Assembly: GCA_030686995.1 (NCBI GenBank)
Contig: CM060696.1
Location: 10,460,487-10,524,486, forward strand
Source of the DNA: Artemisia argyi
Taxonomy: Eukaryota > Streptophyta > Magnoliopsida > Asterales > Asteraceae
Direction of reading: 5' to 3'
Length of the DNA stretch: 64,000 nucleotides
In this document: positions 43,227 to 57,357 of the stretch, piece after piece
Layout of the letters: each line of letters opens with the position of its first letter
Numbering within the stretch: the first letter of the stretch is position 1
Translations under genes and position numbers: made by a program
The notes under the pieces: model-generated
What the model was told of the DNA's origin: nothing
Databases searched by the model: none
The model's input: only the letters and a program-made list of their open reading frames with translations

Positions 43227-45709
43227 TAACCCATGACCTTGAGTCTAGCTACAAGACTCGTAAATAAAGAAAAGCGCTTCTTGGGAGGCAACCCATGCTT
43301 TGTGTGATTTTATTTTGTTTGTTTGTTATTTGTTTCCGTATGCATGCTTTATTTTTATTGTTGGTAGATCATGTTTCTAAACTAAAAAGTAGAAATACTT
43401 TACTTTGTTGTTTTGGCCTAGTCTTAACTCCACGTAAAGGTATTTTTGCAAAAGATAAGTGTAAAGGGAAATCCCAAATATGTTTTTAAGAAACAAACCG
43501 ATCATGATTCTCCACAATATTAAGTGAACATGTATATTTGTAATTTTTAGAGTCAAATGCTTGTATCGAGTCATAATGAAGTTTTACAGGATTTTCCAGG
43601 AAGTAGGACCAAGTTTTTCCAGAAATTTTCCGGAAACTTAACACAAGAATTTCTGCAGGCCACTTCTGACGGCGTCACGAGTTTACTCTTGACGGCGTCA
43701 CGTGCAAAAACCTGGAAATTTTACCAGTTTTGTTTTTCTAACGGAGTTTTAAAGTTTTTGTTGAATTATTAAGTTTTATAATCTCCAGGAAATCTGCAAA
43801 CTTCATTCCACAAGCATTATATCTTACTTTGTTTTCTAGGATTTAGTAACTTATGTAGATTGCCGCCGATTTTATGCGAGGTTGTCTTGTTTGTTTTCTC
43901 AGGATTTACAGGTTATGTATGACAAGAAGATGATTTATATTCTGGAAGGGAAACTTTGATTGTTCATTTTCTTGGAGGAAGATTTAACCTGGCCACTTTA
44001 TTATCCATACCGAGCGAATCAGGGGAGTATTTGATTTCATTCTTTTTACTTATTTCACTTTTACATTCTTTACTTGAACATTGGGGACAATGTTCATCCT
44101 AAGTGTAAGGGGAGGGTAAAATGATGATACCTTACAGATACACTTTCGCTTGAGTTTGTTTGTTTAATAGTAGATGTGTAATAAAACTATGAGAAATACT
44201 TGTTAGTGCAATTTTAGCGCCAAATTCAAAATTTTTTACAACATTTAGGAGTGAAACTTTAGCCATAGCAAGCGTCTCATGGATAGGAGATTGTATGACT
44301 AGCACATAACCGTATATTCAGAAAATTTTTCCACCCAAATATGTGAGGTTCGCCTTTAGATTTGATAGGAAAAGCATTTATTATTAGTGCTTATGAGTGT
44401 ACCGGTAGCATTTAGATTCTAGAACTTGCGTTAGTGATGCATCCCGAGACCGCTAGTGAGACTACATTCGTGTAGTAGGATTTACTACATGATAAGAGGC
44501 ATTAGGATCACCCTTGTGTTACACCCGTATCATAATTACTTGACCATTTAAGTCATATTACTTGGCTAGTTAAGTCAACTAAATTTTCCCACACCTTAGC
44601 GCTGTACTTATTTTTAGTACACGAAACCCCTAGTACACCCCTCCGAGCCTATCTTTTTGTTTCGAACTTTAAGCATTTTACTTAAAGGAAGAATTTGTTA
44701 CATCCCACTTAAGTGTACACCCAAATAGCCTTAGCCTTCCGTGTATGCGCTCATTTTTAGTGCATTATTGTTATTTGTTAAACCCTAAGTTAACTATCTA
44801 ATTGATTACATGGTTGCTAAGTCGAGTCATATCCTTGTACATATTGTTTTGGGACGATTGGGACTCATAGGTAAAGTACTTATGTTATGGAGTAATGGGA
44901 AGAACATCTTATATTACCCCCATATGTGCGTTAATCTTAAAAGTACTCCAAGTGTTTTGATTTTTCTTAATTCGAGTCATTAGTTTAGTTTATTATAAAG
45001 TATGTAAAAATTCAAGTGTAAGGGAAATGTTCATTCCCTATGATGTATTATTTTGGATGGTAGGGTAAGAGTGTATGTAAAAAAAATAATCGAAAAAATC
45101 AAAAAAAAAAAAAAAAAGAAAAAAAAAAGAAAAAAAAAAGAGAAAAAAAAGAGAAAAAACATACGGACTACCATCCCTTTTTATTCTATGTTCATTTTAT
45201 GTTTTTGTTATTTTTGATTTATTAGCTTAAGTCGAGTCTAGTCTTGGCTTAGCAACGCCATATTGTACATGTAATTAACTAAGATTGTTAACTCGCCACC
45301 AGTAAAAACTGCCTATATCCAACAAAACCGTGTATTTCATATCCCTACACCTAACATTACAACCCTTTAAAAGACCTCTTTGATAGTTTATCCTAGGTGC
45401 TTACGCCATGTGGTGGAGGTTTGATCATTTCCCAAGCCTATGGTAATCTATTTTGCTATGACAGGTAGTGAGAGATATCTTCCGTTTCCATATTGTAATT
45501 TATACTTTATTACATCCGAGAGATGTGAGTATCTAAACACTATTTGTGAGGTGCTAGTATATGACCTCCGTGCTTGTCTTTGGTCTTTAGTGGAACGATT
45601 ATTTGTTGTAATTACTTTTATATTAGTGTTAAATGACCCCTAACTTGTCTTTTGATTAGAATAAAAGCCCATTTTCTTGAGGACAAGCAAATCTCAAGTG
45701 AAGGGTATA
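43227..45709 (+). other. Non-coding interior of the Athila/Tat-related element
   Basis: No domain in any frame. It contains two TGACGGCGTCA sites (43667-43677, 43690-43700), an A-rich run with scattered G (45079-45157), and the tail GAGGACAAGCAAATCTCAAG before the 3' LTR. The short ORFs at 43295, 43557 and 45440 show no recognisable family. Confidence 0.6.
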
Positions 45710-47121
45710 TGATGAGGCGAAAAATGAACCACTTTTAGGGGGTCATTTAAGCCCGGAATTGAATTTATTTGATCAAATATTGCCCTAAATCGTTCCTTTT
45801 GTGATTTTAGGTACTTTGGGAGTGAAATCTGGAAAAGGAAGCAATTCGGACGTTTTTGGAGCATAAAAGTGAAGAAAACACCAAAGACTTAATTTTCCAA
45901 GCTGGGAACAGTAGGTGACGGCGTCAAGAGTACCATCCTGACGGCGTCAAGAGTAAATTTCATGACGGCCCAGTACAGAAATGAAGGCGTCACAAGGAAG
46001 AGCGTCAAGAGTTAAATACGTGACGGCCTGGAAAAATATATAACGTGACGGCGTCAGATGTAGATCAAGGCAGTCCGAGAATTCTTTTGGCGGCGAGATG
46101 ACGGCGTCACAAGATTGTTCTTGACGCCGTCAGACTCAATTTTCTATATATAGTTTTCTAATTTTCATTCATTGGGAGGAACAAGTTTGGAGAAACCCTA
46201 AGGCCGAACCATATACGATTTTTACAGTTTTTTCAAGGGTTTTTAGCCCTTGAACCCTTACATGTGTAATTGAGATAAGTGTTCTTTTAATTCAATCAAT
46301 ATGTCTATGTGTTGGTTGTCTATATCTTGTGCTTGTCTTGATTCCACCATGCTAGGCTAGATTTATCTTGTGTTTGCTTAGATCTAATGAAACCTAGATG
46401 TTGATTATGTGTTGATTACTTGTTTATGGTTGTATTGGATGAATGATTTCAATGTTAGGCTTAAGAAAACTGGCAGATCTCCAATTGGTAACATGCTTGA
46501 ACGTCTTAGGAAACATGAACCGATGTGTACTAGGTTTTATTGGTTGTATTTAATGCATGAGTAAATTATAATGATCCCATGTTAGGAGCTTCTTAGCCGG
46601 CTCGACATAGGAGTGAAGTAGGCACTCATAGGATTGGGGAGTTAAGTACGCCACCCCATGAATGGTATTAAGGAATACAATCCGTCATCCACGCAACTAT
46701 AACAAGTAATTAACGTGTAAAAGATATCTAGGGAGTAGTGAAATCTAAGTAAACACAATTTCTCTACTTATTGCTCACAACCTTAGTTTAATTTAGTTTT
46801 ATTTTCATTTCTAGTATTTTATTTTGATTGCATCTTTAGTATTGGGTTAGTTGACTAGCAACTAATTCTGCCCAAATCCTTCAAACCCGAGATATTTACT
46901 TGCTTTCTAAAAAATATAAAAATACAAAAATAATCATCTCTCATCTTTAGAACTAGTATTTAGGTTTTCTAATCCTAGCGACACTATTCCTAGCTGAACG
47001 ATCAATCCCCCGGTACTTGTCACTATACTATACTACAACGATCAGGTACACTGCCTGGTGGGGGTTGTAAGCTTCTCAAGATCCCTTGAGAGGTAAAGCC
47101 TGGTGTGATTCCCACGTATCA
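45710..47121 (+). repeat. 3' LTR of the Athila/Tat-related element
   Basis: Direct copy of the 5' LTR, including its TATA box and palindrome cluster; the GGCCC target copy follows. Confidence 0.9.
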
Positions 47122-48800
47122 GGCCCGCAATCGATCGAGTTTGAGATGGCAGATCAGAGGACATATACACATGTCGGGCCCAACCGGGCATGGTTCAGTA
47201 ACTATGTTGGCGAGCTGGTTAGGTCCTTTCCGTTGCATTATCCCTCATGGCACGACCTTGAGGAAGCGACTCGACATGCCTTCATGAACTGACTTGGGGT
47301 CAGTTATTTTATTTTCCTTTTAATTATATCTCTATATTTAATTATTTGAATGTATACATTTATTTAAATTTGTTTAATTGTGTATATTTATTTAAATTTG
47401 TTTATTTATTTATAGGTTTATGTTAATATTAACTATATTTGATTGCAGGAATTTTTCGACTTGCAGACCCACATGCGCAGTCCCAATTGGAAAAACATTC
47501 ATAAGGGCATCAATGCGTATATTGCTAAGGTCTACTCCGACAACTAGGGCACCATGAAGAAGACTTAATTTACGGTGCCGGGTGGGCCTGCTAAAGTGGA
47601 TGAGATACGAAGAAACCCTCCTCCGAACGTCGAGCCGTCTGTGTGGGAGGACCATATCAAGTTTTACATGAATGAGAAGAACCTGAAGCGTGCTGTTGTG
47701 AATAAGGAGAAGCGAAAGAAGAACAAGGTGTACAGCCGCCACGGTTCCAAGTCATTGGCTGCTATTCGCCACGACTATGTAAGACACATTTTATTTTTAT
47801 AAAAGTATTTTATTTTTGTAAAATTATTTAATTTTAATTATATATTACTTAAAAATTTTAATTATATAAAAGTAATTAATTTTAATTTTATAAAAGTATT
47901 TAAGTTTAATTGAAATAAATATGGTGTTTGATTTGTCATTTTTAATTTGTTTCATTTTATATGTATGTGTATATACAGTTTCTGAACAACAAGGACAAGC
48001 AGTACCCGTCACTCATCTAGAGCTTTTACGACACACACTGCAACAATAATGGTATGTGGTTGTAGGATGAGGCTCGGGTTCAGTATGTAAGTATCGTTTT
48101 TTTTAAATTTATTATTTATTTATTTATTTCCCCAAACACGCACTTTAATGATTCATTGAAACATAATCTTGTAATTAACCCGACATATATATTAATTTTC
48201 TCAAATTTTTTCAACTAAATAGTAAGAGGTGGTTCAGCTTCGTGATCTGGGAGCGAATACGCCTGAAGGGGTGGCGTACACGGAGGAGCAGATACTTGCT
48301 ATGGTTTTGAAGGGCAAGCAGCGGGGCCATATTGCCGGACGGGGTAGGGTGCTACCCGGGCTGAACAGGCCACCATTACCATACACCCCGCCTCCACCTC
48401 CAGGTATGTACATTGTGATAATATATTAATTATAGATTACTCGATCATGACTCAAATTAAGTATTGCAATAGATGTTTTTAAATTTTGATTATTTCATTT
48501 TCAGAATTAGCCGAGATTGAGTCGAAGCTTGCTGAGTACGAGAAGAAGATTGCTGAGGCCGAGAAGAAGAGCCGGGAAGATGTTGAAGAGCGTAAGGCCA
48601 TGAAGGTGCATCTTGATTTGGTGACAGGTTTTATCTCGTCCAACCCGTGATGGAACGAGTATGTTAGTCAGGCGGGTTCTCAGTACGTGGATGGCTCGGG
48701 CAATGGCGCTGGAGGTAGTTGCTCAGCTGGAGGGAGCGGGAGTCACAAAGGCGATAAGGATGGTTCTAGTGATGATGAGGGTTCTGGTGATGATGAGTGA
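47122..48800 (+). pseudogene. Ptta/En/Spm-type (Transposase_24-like) gene, 3' exons, decayed
   Basis: Exons: 47122-47292 (THVGPNRAWFSNYVGELV), 47449-47778 (MRSPNWKNIHKGINAYIAKV, SVWEDHIKFYMNEKNLKRAV, SRHGSKSLAAIRHDY), 47979-48086, about 48223-48403 (LRDLGANTPEGVAYTEEQIL, Pro-rich end) and 48505-48800 (coiled coil IESKLAEYEKKIAEAEKKS, acidic Ser/Gly tail). Introns have GT and AG ends. The pattern matches the Ptta/En/Spm plant family (Transposase_24-like), related in role to TNPA-type DNA-binding proteins. Nonsense codons at 47545, 47566, about 48018, about 48063, 48223 and 48648 show that it is dead. Confidence 0.7.
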
Positions 48801-49187
48801 TTTGGGGATGTAGAGGTACAAACTTTGGTTATTTTGTGTTGTACTTGTGTTTGAAACAATATTTTGGCGACCCTTATGTTAGTATTGTGTAGTTTAACCT
48901 TTTAGCGACTTGAAAATCGCGGATATTGAAATATTTGTGGATATGGCAACTAGGTTTAGATATTGCCACACCCCGTTTTGTAGAGTTTATATGTTTTAAA
49001 GCAATTTGAGGGCGTTTAGCGATAATTTACAAGTGTTTTAGCCGATGTCGAGTTGTATGTATTTAGGACATGTTAAAATTGGTTGGTTACAGGTTCTGGT
49101 TGGTTACAGGTTTTGGTAGATTTTTTCTGGAAAAAATCTGGAATTTTGCTGGTATGCAGCATGTTGTTGGCAGCATACCAGTATATT

Positions 49188-49601
49188 ACCGTCGACATGT
49201 CGATGGTAACATAAACAGATTAAATTATAATATTTATGGTACCGTCGACATGTCGAAGGCACAATAAAACACCCTTGACCTGAACGTTGACTTTGACGAA
49301 TACATACCCTCGATATGTCGACGGGAATTAGTAAAAATAATTAACGCATTATAATTAATAAAATAATTAACTTAAATATTTCGTCGACATGTCGACGGGA
49401 TTTTAACATCGGACAACCATAATCTTTGACTGAAAAACCATGTGGGACTCACCTTGTCGACGGGCATTGTCGACGGGATAGTCGTTCTCGACGAAGTTTT
49501 CACGACAAACAGTGGCCGTCAACATTTCGACAGGAACGTCTCATACCGTCGACGGTAGGAGGTAAAAAAAGTCGACGGGAGAGACGTCGATTGTACTAGT
49601 G
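49188..49601. repeat. Right subterminal palindrome cluster and terminal end of the CACTA element
   Basis: Palindrome copies with decay occur at 49188-49207, 49241-49260, 49307-49325 and 49380-49400, with GTCGACGGG half-sites at about 49457-49480, 49540-49560 and 49571-49579. Spacing of about 50-75 bp is tighter than at the left end. The terminal CACTAGTACAA (minus strand) ends at 49601. Confidence 0.8.
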
Positions 49602-49604
49602 AAT

Positions 49605-51185
49605 GTATATGTAGCATCTATTTCTAAACTATTTTTAACGTACTACTTTTAATATGCCTTCATATTATATTATTAAATATTTGCTTGAAATAATTTTTAG
49701 ATCAACTTATAACTAGTTATATATGAGTTTTGTAATGTTTAATCTAACTATGCATACGAAAAAACAAATACTTAAATTGTTATGGTCTTAAAATTATTTG
49801 AAACAAACACTTAAATATATAATACTAGATTAACGACCCGCTAGATTTGGGAGGTGGGGGGGGGGGGGGGGGGGAATAAAAAAAACGTGATTTTTTAAAT
49901 GTAACATATACTTACACTTCAGTCATACAATAAAGATTGACATTATTGCTTCATATAATACATATCAACAAAAGTACAACAAAAAGCACAAACATTCACG
50001 TTATCTAAGTTTGTGTAATACTTCTTTAAGTACATTAACAATCATGATCTTATCCATCATCTTTTTATGCTTGATCTATCTAGACTATAAAAAACACATT
50101 AAGTTGCAGTCTTCCGCTTCTCACGTGGGCTTGATGCAATATCCTTCTCAACAATGGGTGGAGTAAGTTTATTTGCAATGACAGAAGCACCATCCTAAAT
50201 AAAAGTAAATGAAAATAGTATTTTACTGATTGGTCCATGTAAAGATATCTTCATAGACACATTACCAGTGGATAACGTGATTTCCCCATTTTTTTTTCAA
50301 GGATTTGTGAGTGGTTCCTATAAATTAGTATTGTAGCAAATGATAAAAAACCTTAATGAGCAACTACTTAAATATTTCAAAAAGGATAGCAATAACCTAA
50401 TCGACTTTTTTTTTTGGCTAACTCATTTGTAACAATGGAATCATTTGTATGTTTTGAATCAGTATGTAATTTCCAATTGTTTTTATGTTGTAACCACTTA
50501 ATTCAATCTTAAATGTGTATATATCCCCCTCAAACTTTTCTGAGTAAGTTTTTAGGGTACGTTTCATCACCACACTAAATAGCAATGATGTTCAATTAAG
50601 GAAACACATGGTATTAAGGTAGTCATACACACTGAATAGCAATGATGTTCTAGAATTTATGAGCTGGTTTATAACAGCTTCTTTGTTTCTGTTAGTTGCA
50701 GGGCGTTTAGCTCAATATAATCATTTTCAGGCAGTTAAATTCTAATAATGGAAGATTTATATTTATATCACAAATCATCAAAAGTAGTGTACTAAATTCA
50801 CTTTATATAAAGTATTGCTTTATATATATATATTTATTCTAAATAACTAAATATAGTATTGTATTAATTAAAAGAAAAATAAAATTGACTAAATTTTCAA
50901 AAAATATAATTACCTATCCCAAGTTTAACAACATATCATTTAAATTACATTATCATTTGTAAAACCTAAAAATCCTAAACGTGTAAAATGATCAAAATAC
51001 CCCTACATATCAAACAAGCTCTAACAACTTTGTAAACTACCTAATATGATCTAAACAACTAAAGGAAACTTATAAATTACATTTACATGATTCTAAGAAT
51101 TTTATCACACGTTAAATAATAATTACACGTACAAAATCTATTTTAAAGTTGTACCAAACATGATATGGGCTAAACATGGATAACT
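49605..51185. other. AT-rich intergenic DNA; G-homopolymer at 49856-49874
   Basis: No gene seen. A run of 19 G lies at 49856-49874, preceded by GGGAGGT. TGAATAGCAATGATGTTC occurs twice (about 50575 and 50635), a small local duplication. Confidence 0.5.
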
Positions 51186-51485
51186 TTGGAAGATTTAGAG
51201 TTGGATTTGGACACCCTTAACTCCTTAAGCCCAAGGGAATTTCGGCCGAATTCCCCACCTCCTTATCTCCATATATTCGATCCTCTATATTCATTATTCA
51301 CTTTCCACAAAAATCTCAAAGCCTTAAAAGTCACGGTATTGTTTTTCCTTGCTTCCATTCGATTTGGTGCAAGAGTTTCAAAGGTGTGGAGGATTTGTTT
51401 CTTATTTTCCATTCGATCTAACAAGCTAGGTATCAACTATATTATCTTGTTCTTGTTTTCTTTGATTTTGATAACGTGTGCATGA
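51186..51485 (+). other. Unrecognised 99-codon ORF, doubtful
   Basis: ATG-started frame MEDLELDLDTLNSLSPREF with a hydrophobic C-terminal half (LGINYIILFLFSLILITCA). No family is recognised. A GT-rich splice-donor-like AAGCTAGGTATC near 51425 could end an exon. It may be the first exon of a lost gene or chance. Confidence 0.2.
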
Positions 51486-51511
51486 ATCATTAAACTCTAT
51501 ATGAATTGACC

Positions 51512-53606
<2,095 letters not shown>

Positions 53607-53611
53607 ATTTA

Positions 53612-53624
53612 TGGTATCAGAGCC
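53612..53624 (+). other. Primer-binding site TGGTATCAGAGCC
   Basis: Exact initiator tRNA-Met complement, five bases after the LTR end. Confidence 0.85.
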
Positions 53625-53752
53625 AGGTTAGTACCCTTAGAGCTTAGACTATGACCTGTGAGGATTGAGTAGACATTAGGTTTCCTTCTGCGTATTTTCC
53701 TTTCCGTACCCTATCATTTTTGGATCTTGCTAACCGTTTGAAAATCATTCAG

Positions 53753-54268
53753 ATGGTTAACATTCGCCGTTCTAATCCACCTAATGAAAACCCTAAAGAA
53801 ATGGTGGCTCACATCATTAGGGATACTCAAGGACAGGCTAGGCACTTTAAAAGGAGACATTGGACTACCGTTGTTGCTACGGGTTGCAAGAGGATTGATG
53901 GAGAGAAGCGGACCAACAAAAGAATTATAGTCCCTGCTAGAATGCTTCTGTGTGTGATTGAAGAGAAGTTAACTTTAGAGAATGTGGATGGAAAGGAGGT
54001 GGAAGGGTATGAGACGAAGGTGGCTGATAAGAAAGGCTTTATCACTAAGTACCTTGGAAAGTGTCCTCAATTCCTAGAATATGAAGGAGTGGTTTGGGCT
54101 AGACCCCAAAATTTGTATGCGTTTATAGATCGTGTGGAGGAGGAAGAGAGAAACCTCAGAAGTGGATTTGCTAGTCGTCCATTACCACAACACTTGAAAG
54201 GTAAACCACCTTTTGTTTCTTGCTTCTTACGACTGCTTTCATGTGGTTCTTCTGGGGTTGATGCATAA
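53753..54268 (+). pseudogene. Start of a Ty3 gag fused to unrecognised coding-like DNA
   Basis: ATG at 53753 (MVNIRRSNPPNENPKEMVAHI) sits 129 bp after the primer-binding site and has the Arg/Asn/Pro-rich opening common to plant Ty3 Gag. From about residue 30 the frame changes character: [37 protein letters not shown], with alternating charged segments but no Gag domain motif. From about 54185 it overlaps the antisense end of a Copia RNase H region. The middle 350 bp may be a captured gene fragment or diverged Gag. No function is assigned. Confidence 0.35.
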
Positions 54269-54677
54269 ACTGACTCACGACTCCCACAGCATATGCTATA
54301 TCGGGTCGAGTGTGTGAAAGATATATCAGTTTTCCCACCATCCGTTGGTATCTTCCTTTGTCAGCTAGCTTTGCTTTTTCTTCCATATAAAGCTTCTAGT
54401 TTACAATCATAGAAGTATCTGTTGGTTTGCAATCAATAATACCGGTTTCTGCTAGTAAGTCAAGAATGTACCTTTTTTGGCACATGAAGATCCCTTGTTT
54501 TGATCTTAGAACTTCAATCCCAAGGAAATATTTGAGTCTCCCCAGGTCTTTCATTTCGAATTTCGTGAACAAGTACTTCTTGAGCTTGGTTATTTTTTCT
54601 TTGTCATCTCCGGTAACAATCATGTCATCAACATTGATTATTAGGCAGGTTATGAGGTTTCCTCTCTGGTTTTTCAT
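54171..54677 (-). pseudogene. Copia RT C-terminal part and RNase H start
   Basis: The frame 54677-54396 contains LIINVDDMIVTGDD, the RT active-site box with Y replaced by N but both Asp kept, and MKDLGRLKYFLGIEV. 54386-54171 continues [22 protein letters not shown], the usual bridge to RNase H, then collapses ([14 protein letters not shown]) because of a deletion. The RT N-terminal region is poorly preserved between 54700 and 55050. Inactive. Confidence 0.75.
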
Positions 54678-55054
54678 GGTTAAGGTAAACCGGCCAAACC
54701 ATGCTCTAGGGGACTATTTTAATCCATCAAGGGATTTTTTTAGAAGACATACTTCCCTTTCTCCAAACTTGTTTGTGAATCCATGTGGAGCTTCCATATT
54801 AACTTCCTCTTTTAGTTCTCTATGTAAGAAAGCATTTTTTACATAAAATTGGTGTAAGGGCCATCCTTTATTTGCTGCTACAGAACAAAGAACTCTGATT
54901 GTATTAATTTTGTAGCTGGAGTAAAAGTTTCAGAGTAATCGATACCGTATGTTTATGTATAGCCTTTAGCTACCAATCTCGCTTTGTATCTCTCAATTGT
55001 ACCATCAGGTTTTTATTTAATTGTAAAAACCCACCGACACCTGACAATTTTCTT

Positions 55055-55805
55055 TCAAGGTGGCAAGACATATTTTTCCCATGTGTTGTTTTTTGTGAGA
55101 GCTTCCATTTCTTCTTCCATTGCTTGTTTCCATTTTCTTGTCTTTAAGGCTTGTTCTGTATTAGCAGGGGTCTCATCAGAGTATATAGAGGCAACAAAAG
55201 CCTTGGCTTCCTTCGATAGGTTTCCTTTACCTATGTTAGCCATTGGATATCTACTTCCTCTAGACACCTTTTCTATGGAATATCTTTTCGGTGTGACTCC
55301 CCGATTTGCTCTTGGTGGCAGTACATATCTAACTGATGTTTCTTCTTGTGTGGATGGGTTTTCTACCTCTTGCACATGTTCATTACGCTCTGATGGAGTA
55401 TCTTCTTGATTAAAAAACATCTCTTGTTCATGTACATCCCCCTTGGCATGATGCATTAGTTTCAATGGGATTGGATATTGGAGAAGGATTACTTACCTCG
55501 AGTATCAGGTTGGGAGCAGTTTGGGTGACATTGACGTGGTCTTCGGTTTGGGTAGAGAGATGAGACTCATCTAAGATATTGTGGCTCCTCCCCTCTCCAC
55601 ATGCAACATATCTCAACCAATTCAGTGTGTCAAGACACTCACTCTCCCCCTGACTACTGTGTTGGGAGGCATAATAGTATTCGGTTTTAATAAAATCGCA
55701 GTTCATAGTTGTAAACATGTGACAGGTATTTGGGTTATAACATCGGTATCCTTTTTGAGTTATTCCATATCTAACGAAGACACATTTTTCAGCACAAGGA
55801 TCCAT
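55055..55805 (-). pseudogene. Copia integrase C-terminal linker and RT start
   Basis: 55805-55428 reads KCVFVRYGITQKGYRCYNP, the typical post-integrase block that follows the core. 55465-55055 contains NTEQALKTRKWKQAMEEEMEAL and NNTWE, the conserved opening of Copia RT. An acidic linker in two frames lies between, with a shift near 55440. Confidence 0.75.
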
Positions 55806-55927
55806 TTTAGTTCTATGTGACTTTGGTATGTGAACAAAAACAGTGCACCCAAAAATTCGTGGTTCAAGAGTAAGAACAGATGGAGGGTTGGTATATTTTG
55901 TAAGGACTTGTAATGGGGTTTTTGATT

Positions 55928-56518
55928 TCAGAATTTGAGTGGGGAGTCGGTTAATGAGATAAGCAGCTGTAACGAGAACTTTGGCAAAAAAACCTTTGGA
56001 ACTCGTGATTCTATTAGAAGGGCTCGAGTTATTTCTAATAGGATACGATTTTTCCGTTCTACGACACCATTTTGTTCTGGAGTGTGAGGACGGGTGGTTT
56101 GATGGATTATCCCTTTGTTTTGGAAAAAATGTTTCATCTTGGAGTTAACAAATTCTCCTCCATTATTGGATCTAAAAACCTGAATGTTTTTTTGAAATTG
56201 GTTTTAGACCATGTTGTAGAACATGATAAACTTACCAAGAACTTCATATTTACTTTTTAATAAGTACACCTAGGTCATTCGTGTGCAATCATCCACGAAT
56301 AGAACAAAAAAATGAAAGTTTTGTCCCCCAATAATTGGAGCAAGACCCCACACATCTGAGTGAATGAATGAGAAAGGTAAATCAACCCTTGTATTATTAG
56401 GTTTGAATGTCTTACGATGACTTTTGGCTAACACACAAGTCTCGCAATGTGTCTTACAATTGGAAGGAAATAACTTAGGAAATAAAACATGCAAATAACC
56501 AATGGATGGATGTCCCAA
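55928..56518 (-). pseudogene. Copia GAG-pre-integrase and integrase core
   Basis: 56518-56270 contains MGHPSIGYL, CETCVLAKSHR and FSFIHSDVWG (first catalytic Asp in HSDVWG), then FVDDCTR. After stops the chain resumes at 56137-55928 with HQTTRPHTPEQNGVVERKNR, which carries the catalytic Glu region. The second Asp block is disrupted around 56150-56270. Inactive. Confidence 0.75.
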
Positions 56519-56814
56519 TCTTCTATGCCATAGCTATGATTCTTGTTCTGCCATCCCATGAGAAAGAATTACAGCACCATTTTGAGTCAAATCATCCACG
56601 TAATACAACCCTTTTATTTCAGTGCCACGCCCAATGATCGCTCCCGTCCTGATATCCTGTAAGATACAAAAAGTGGGTTGCATAAGAACTGAACAATTTA
56701 ACTCATTTGTTACATGGCTTATTGACAGGAGTTTGTGTGATAAGGCAGGAACATTGAGACAATTCGAAAGTTTAAGTGTCGGTGAAATTTCAATAGTTCC
56801 CCCATTTTTTACAA

Positions 56815-56834
56815 TTATCTTCTCTCCATTTGCC

Positions 56835-56904
<70 letters not shown>

Positions 56905-57291
56905 CTTTGTCGACTTAGTTGATGTGGCAAAATCTGATAAATCATAAGTCATGGTATCTGTTGCACCACAATCAAATATCCATGACAATTCCCGTTTCAT
57001 ACTAGGATTGTGAGCTATATTTGCCACACCACCAGTAATGGACCCCCTTTTGAAAATTTTGAAACTTTCTTTTATAAAATAAATGAAAGATGTGTTTTTT
57101 AACATTTCAGAATCTGATATATCAGGAAGATAAGATGGGGGTTTAAAGACATAAGGTCTCTCACCCCCTGTACCTGTGTTCAAAGAAAAGCAACCATCAT
57201 CTTCTTCACTATAAACTGACGTCGTTGCCATCCCCCCAAATCCGGTGAGATTTTTATGGTCAGTGGTTTTGGTGTTCTCCTTGGTGCTCAC
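56815..57291 (-). pseudogene. Copia protease region with an internal AT microsatellite
   Basis: The frame contains WIFDCGATDTMTYDLSDF; the protease active site D-S-G is changed to D-C-G. Directly after it the coding sequence is interrupted by about 65 bp of (AT)n (56838-56902), translated as Tyr-Ile repeats, with which the protease part ends. The microsatellite replaced or expanded from coding DNA, a clear inactivating change. Confidence 0.75.
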
Positions 57292-57357
57292 GGCAATAGA
57301 GGCGTTGCCTTTTTCTGGTCCAGAGTTCTTGGTGCCCTTCTTGTGGCCATTGGTCCA

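Larger units (their letters stand above)
40633..47121 (+). mobile_element. Non-autonomous Athila/Tat-related LTR retrotransposon, 6.5 kb
   Basis: LTRs at 40633-42042 and 45710-47121 (about 1410 bp) begin TGATGAGG and end CACGTATCA. Flanks GGCTC (40628-40632) and GGCCC (47122-47126) are a 5-bp target duplication with one difference. The primer-binding site is of the Athila/Tat type, and the tail GAGGACAAGCAAATC precedes the 3' LTR. The interior has a single ORF and no RT, RNase H or integrase, so proteins must come from a partner. About 20 differences between LTRs by eye, many C-to-T or G-to-A, suggest a young insertion aged by deamination. Confidence 0.85.
35069..49601 (+). mobile_element. 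CACTA (En/Spm-type) DNA transposon, 14.5 kb including a nested LTR element
   Basis: The element starts CACTACAAGAATC and ends TTGTACTAGTG (CACTAGTACAA on the other strand). It is flanked by the perfect 3-bp duplication AAT (35066-35068, 49602-49604), as expected for CACTA elements. Subterminal palindrome arrays, a GRF-zinc-finger gene, an unrecognised ORF and a decayed Ptta/En/Spm-type protein gene lie inside. No TNP2-like main transposase domain is visible, so mobility would depend on help in trans. Without the nested LTR element the unit is about 8 kb. Confidence 0.85.
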
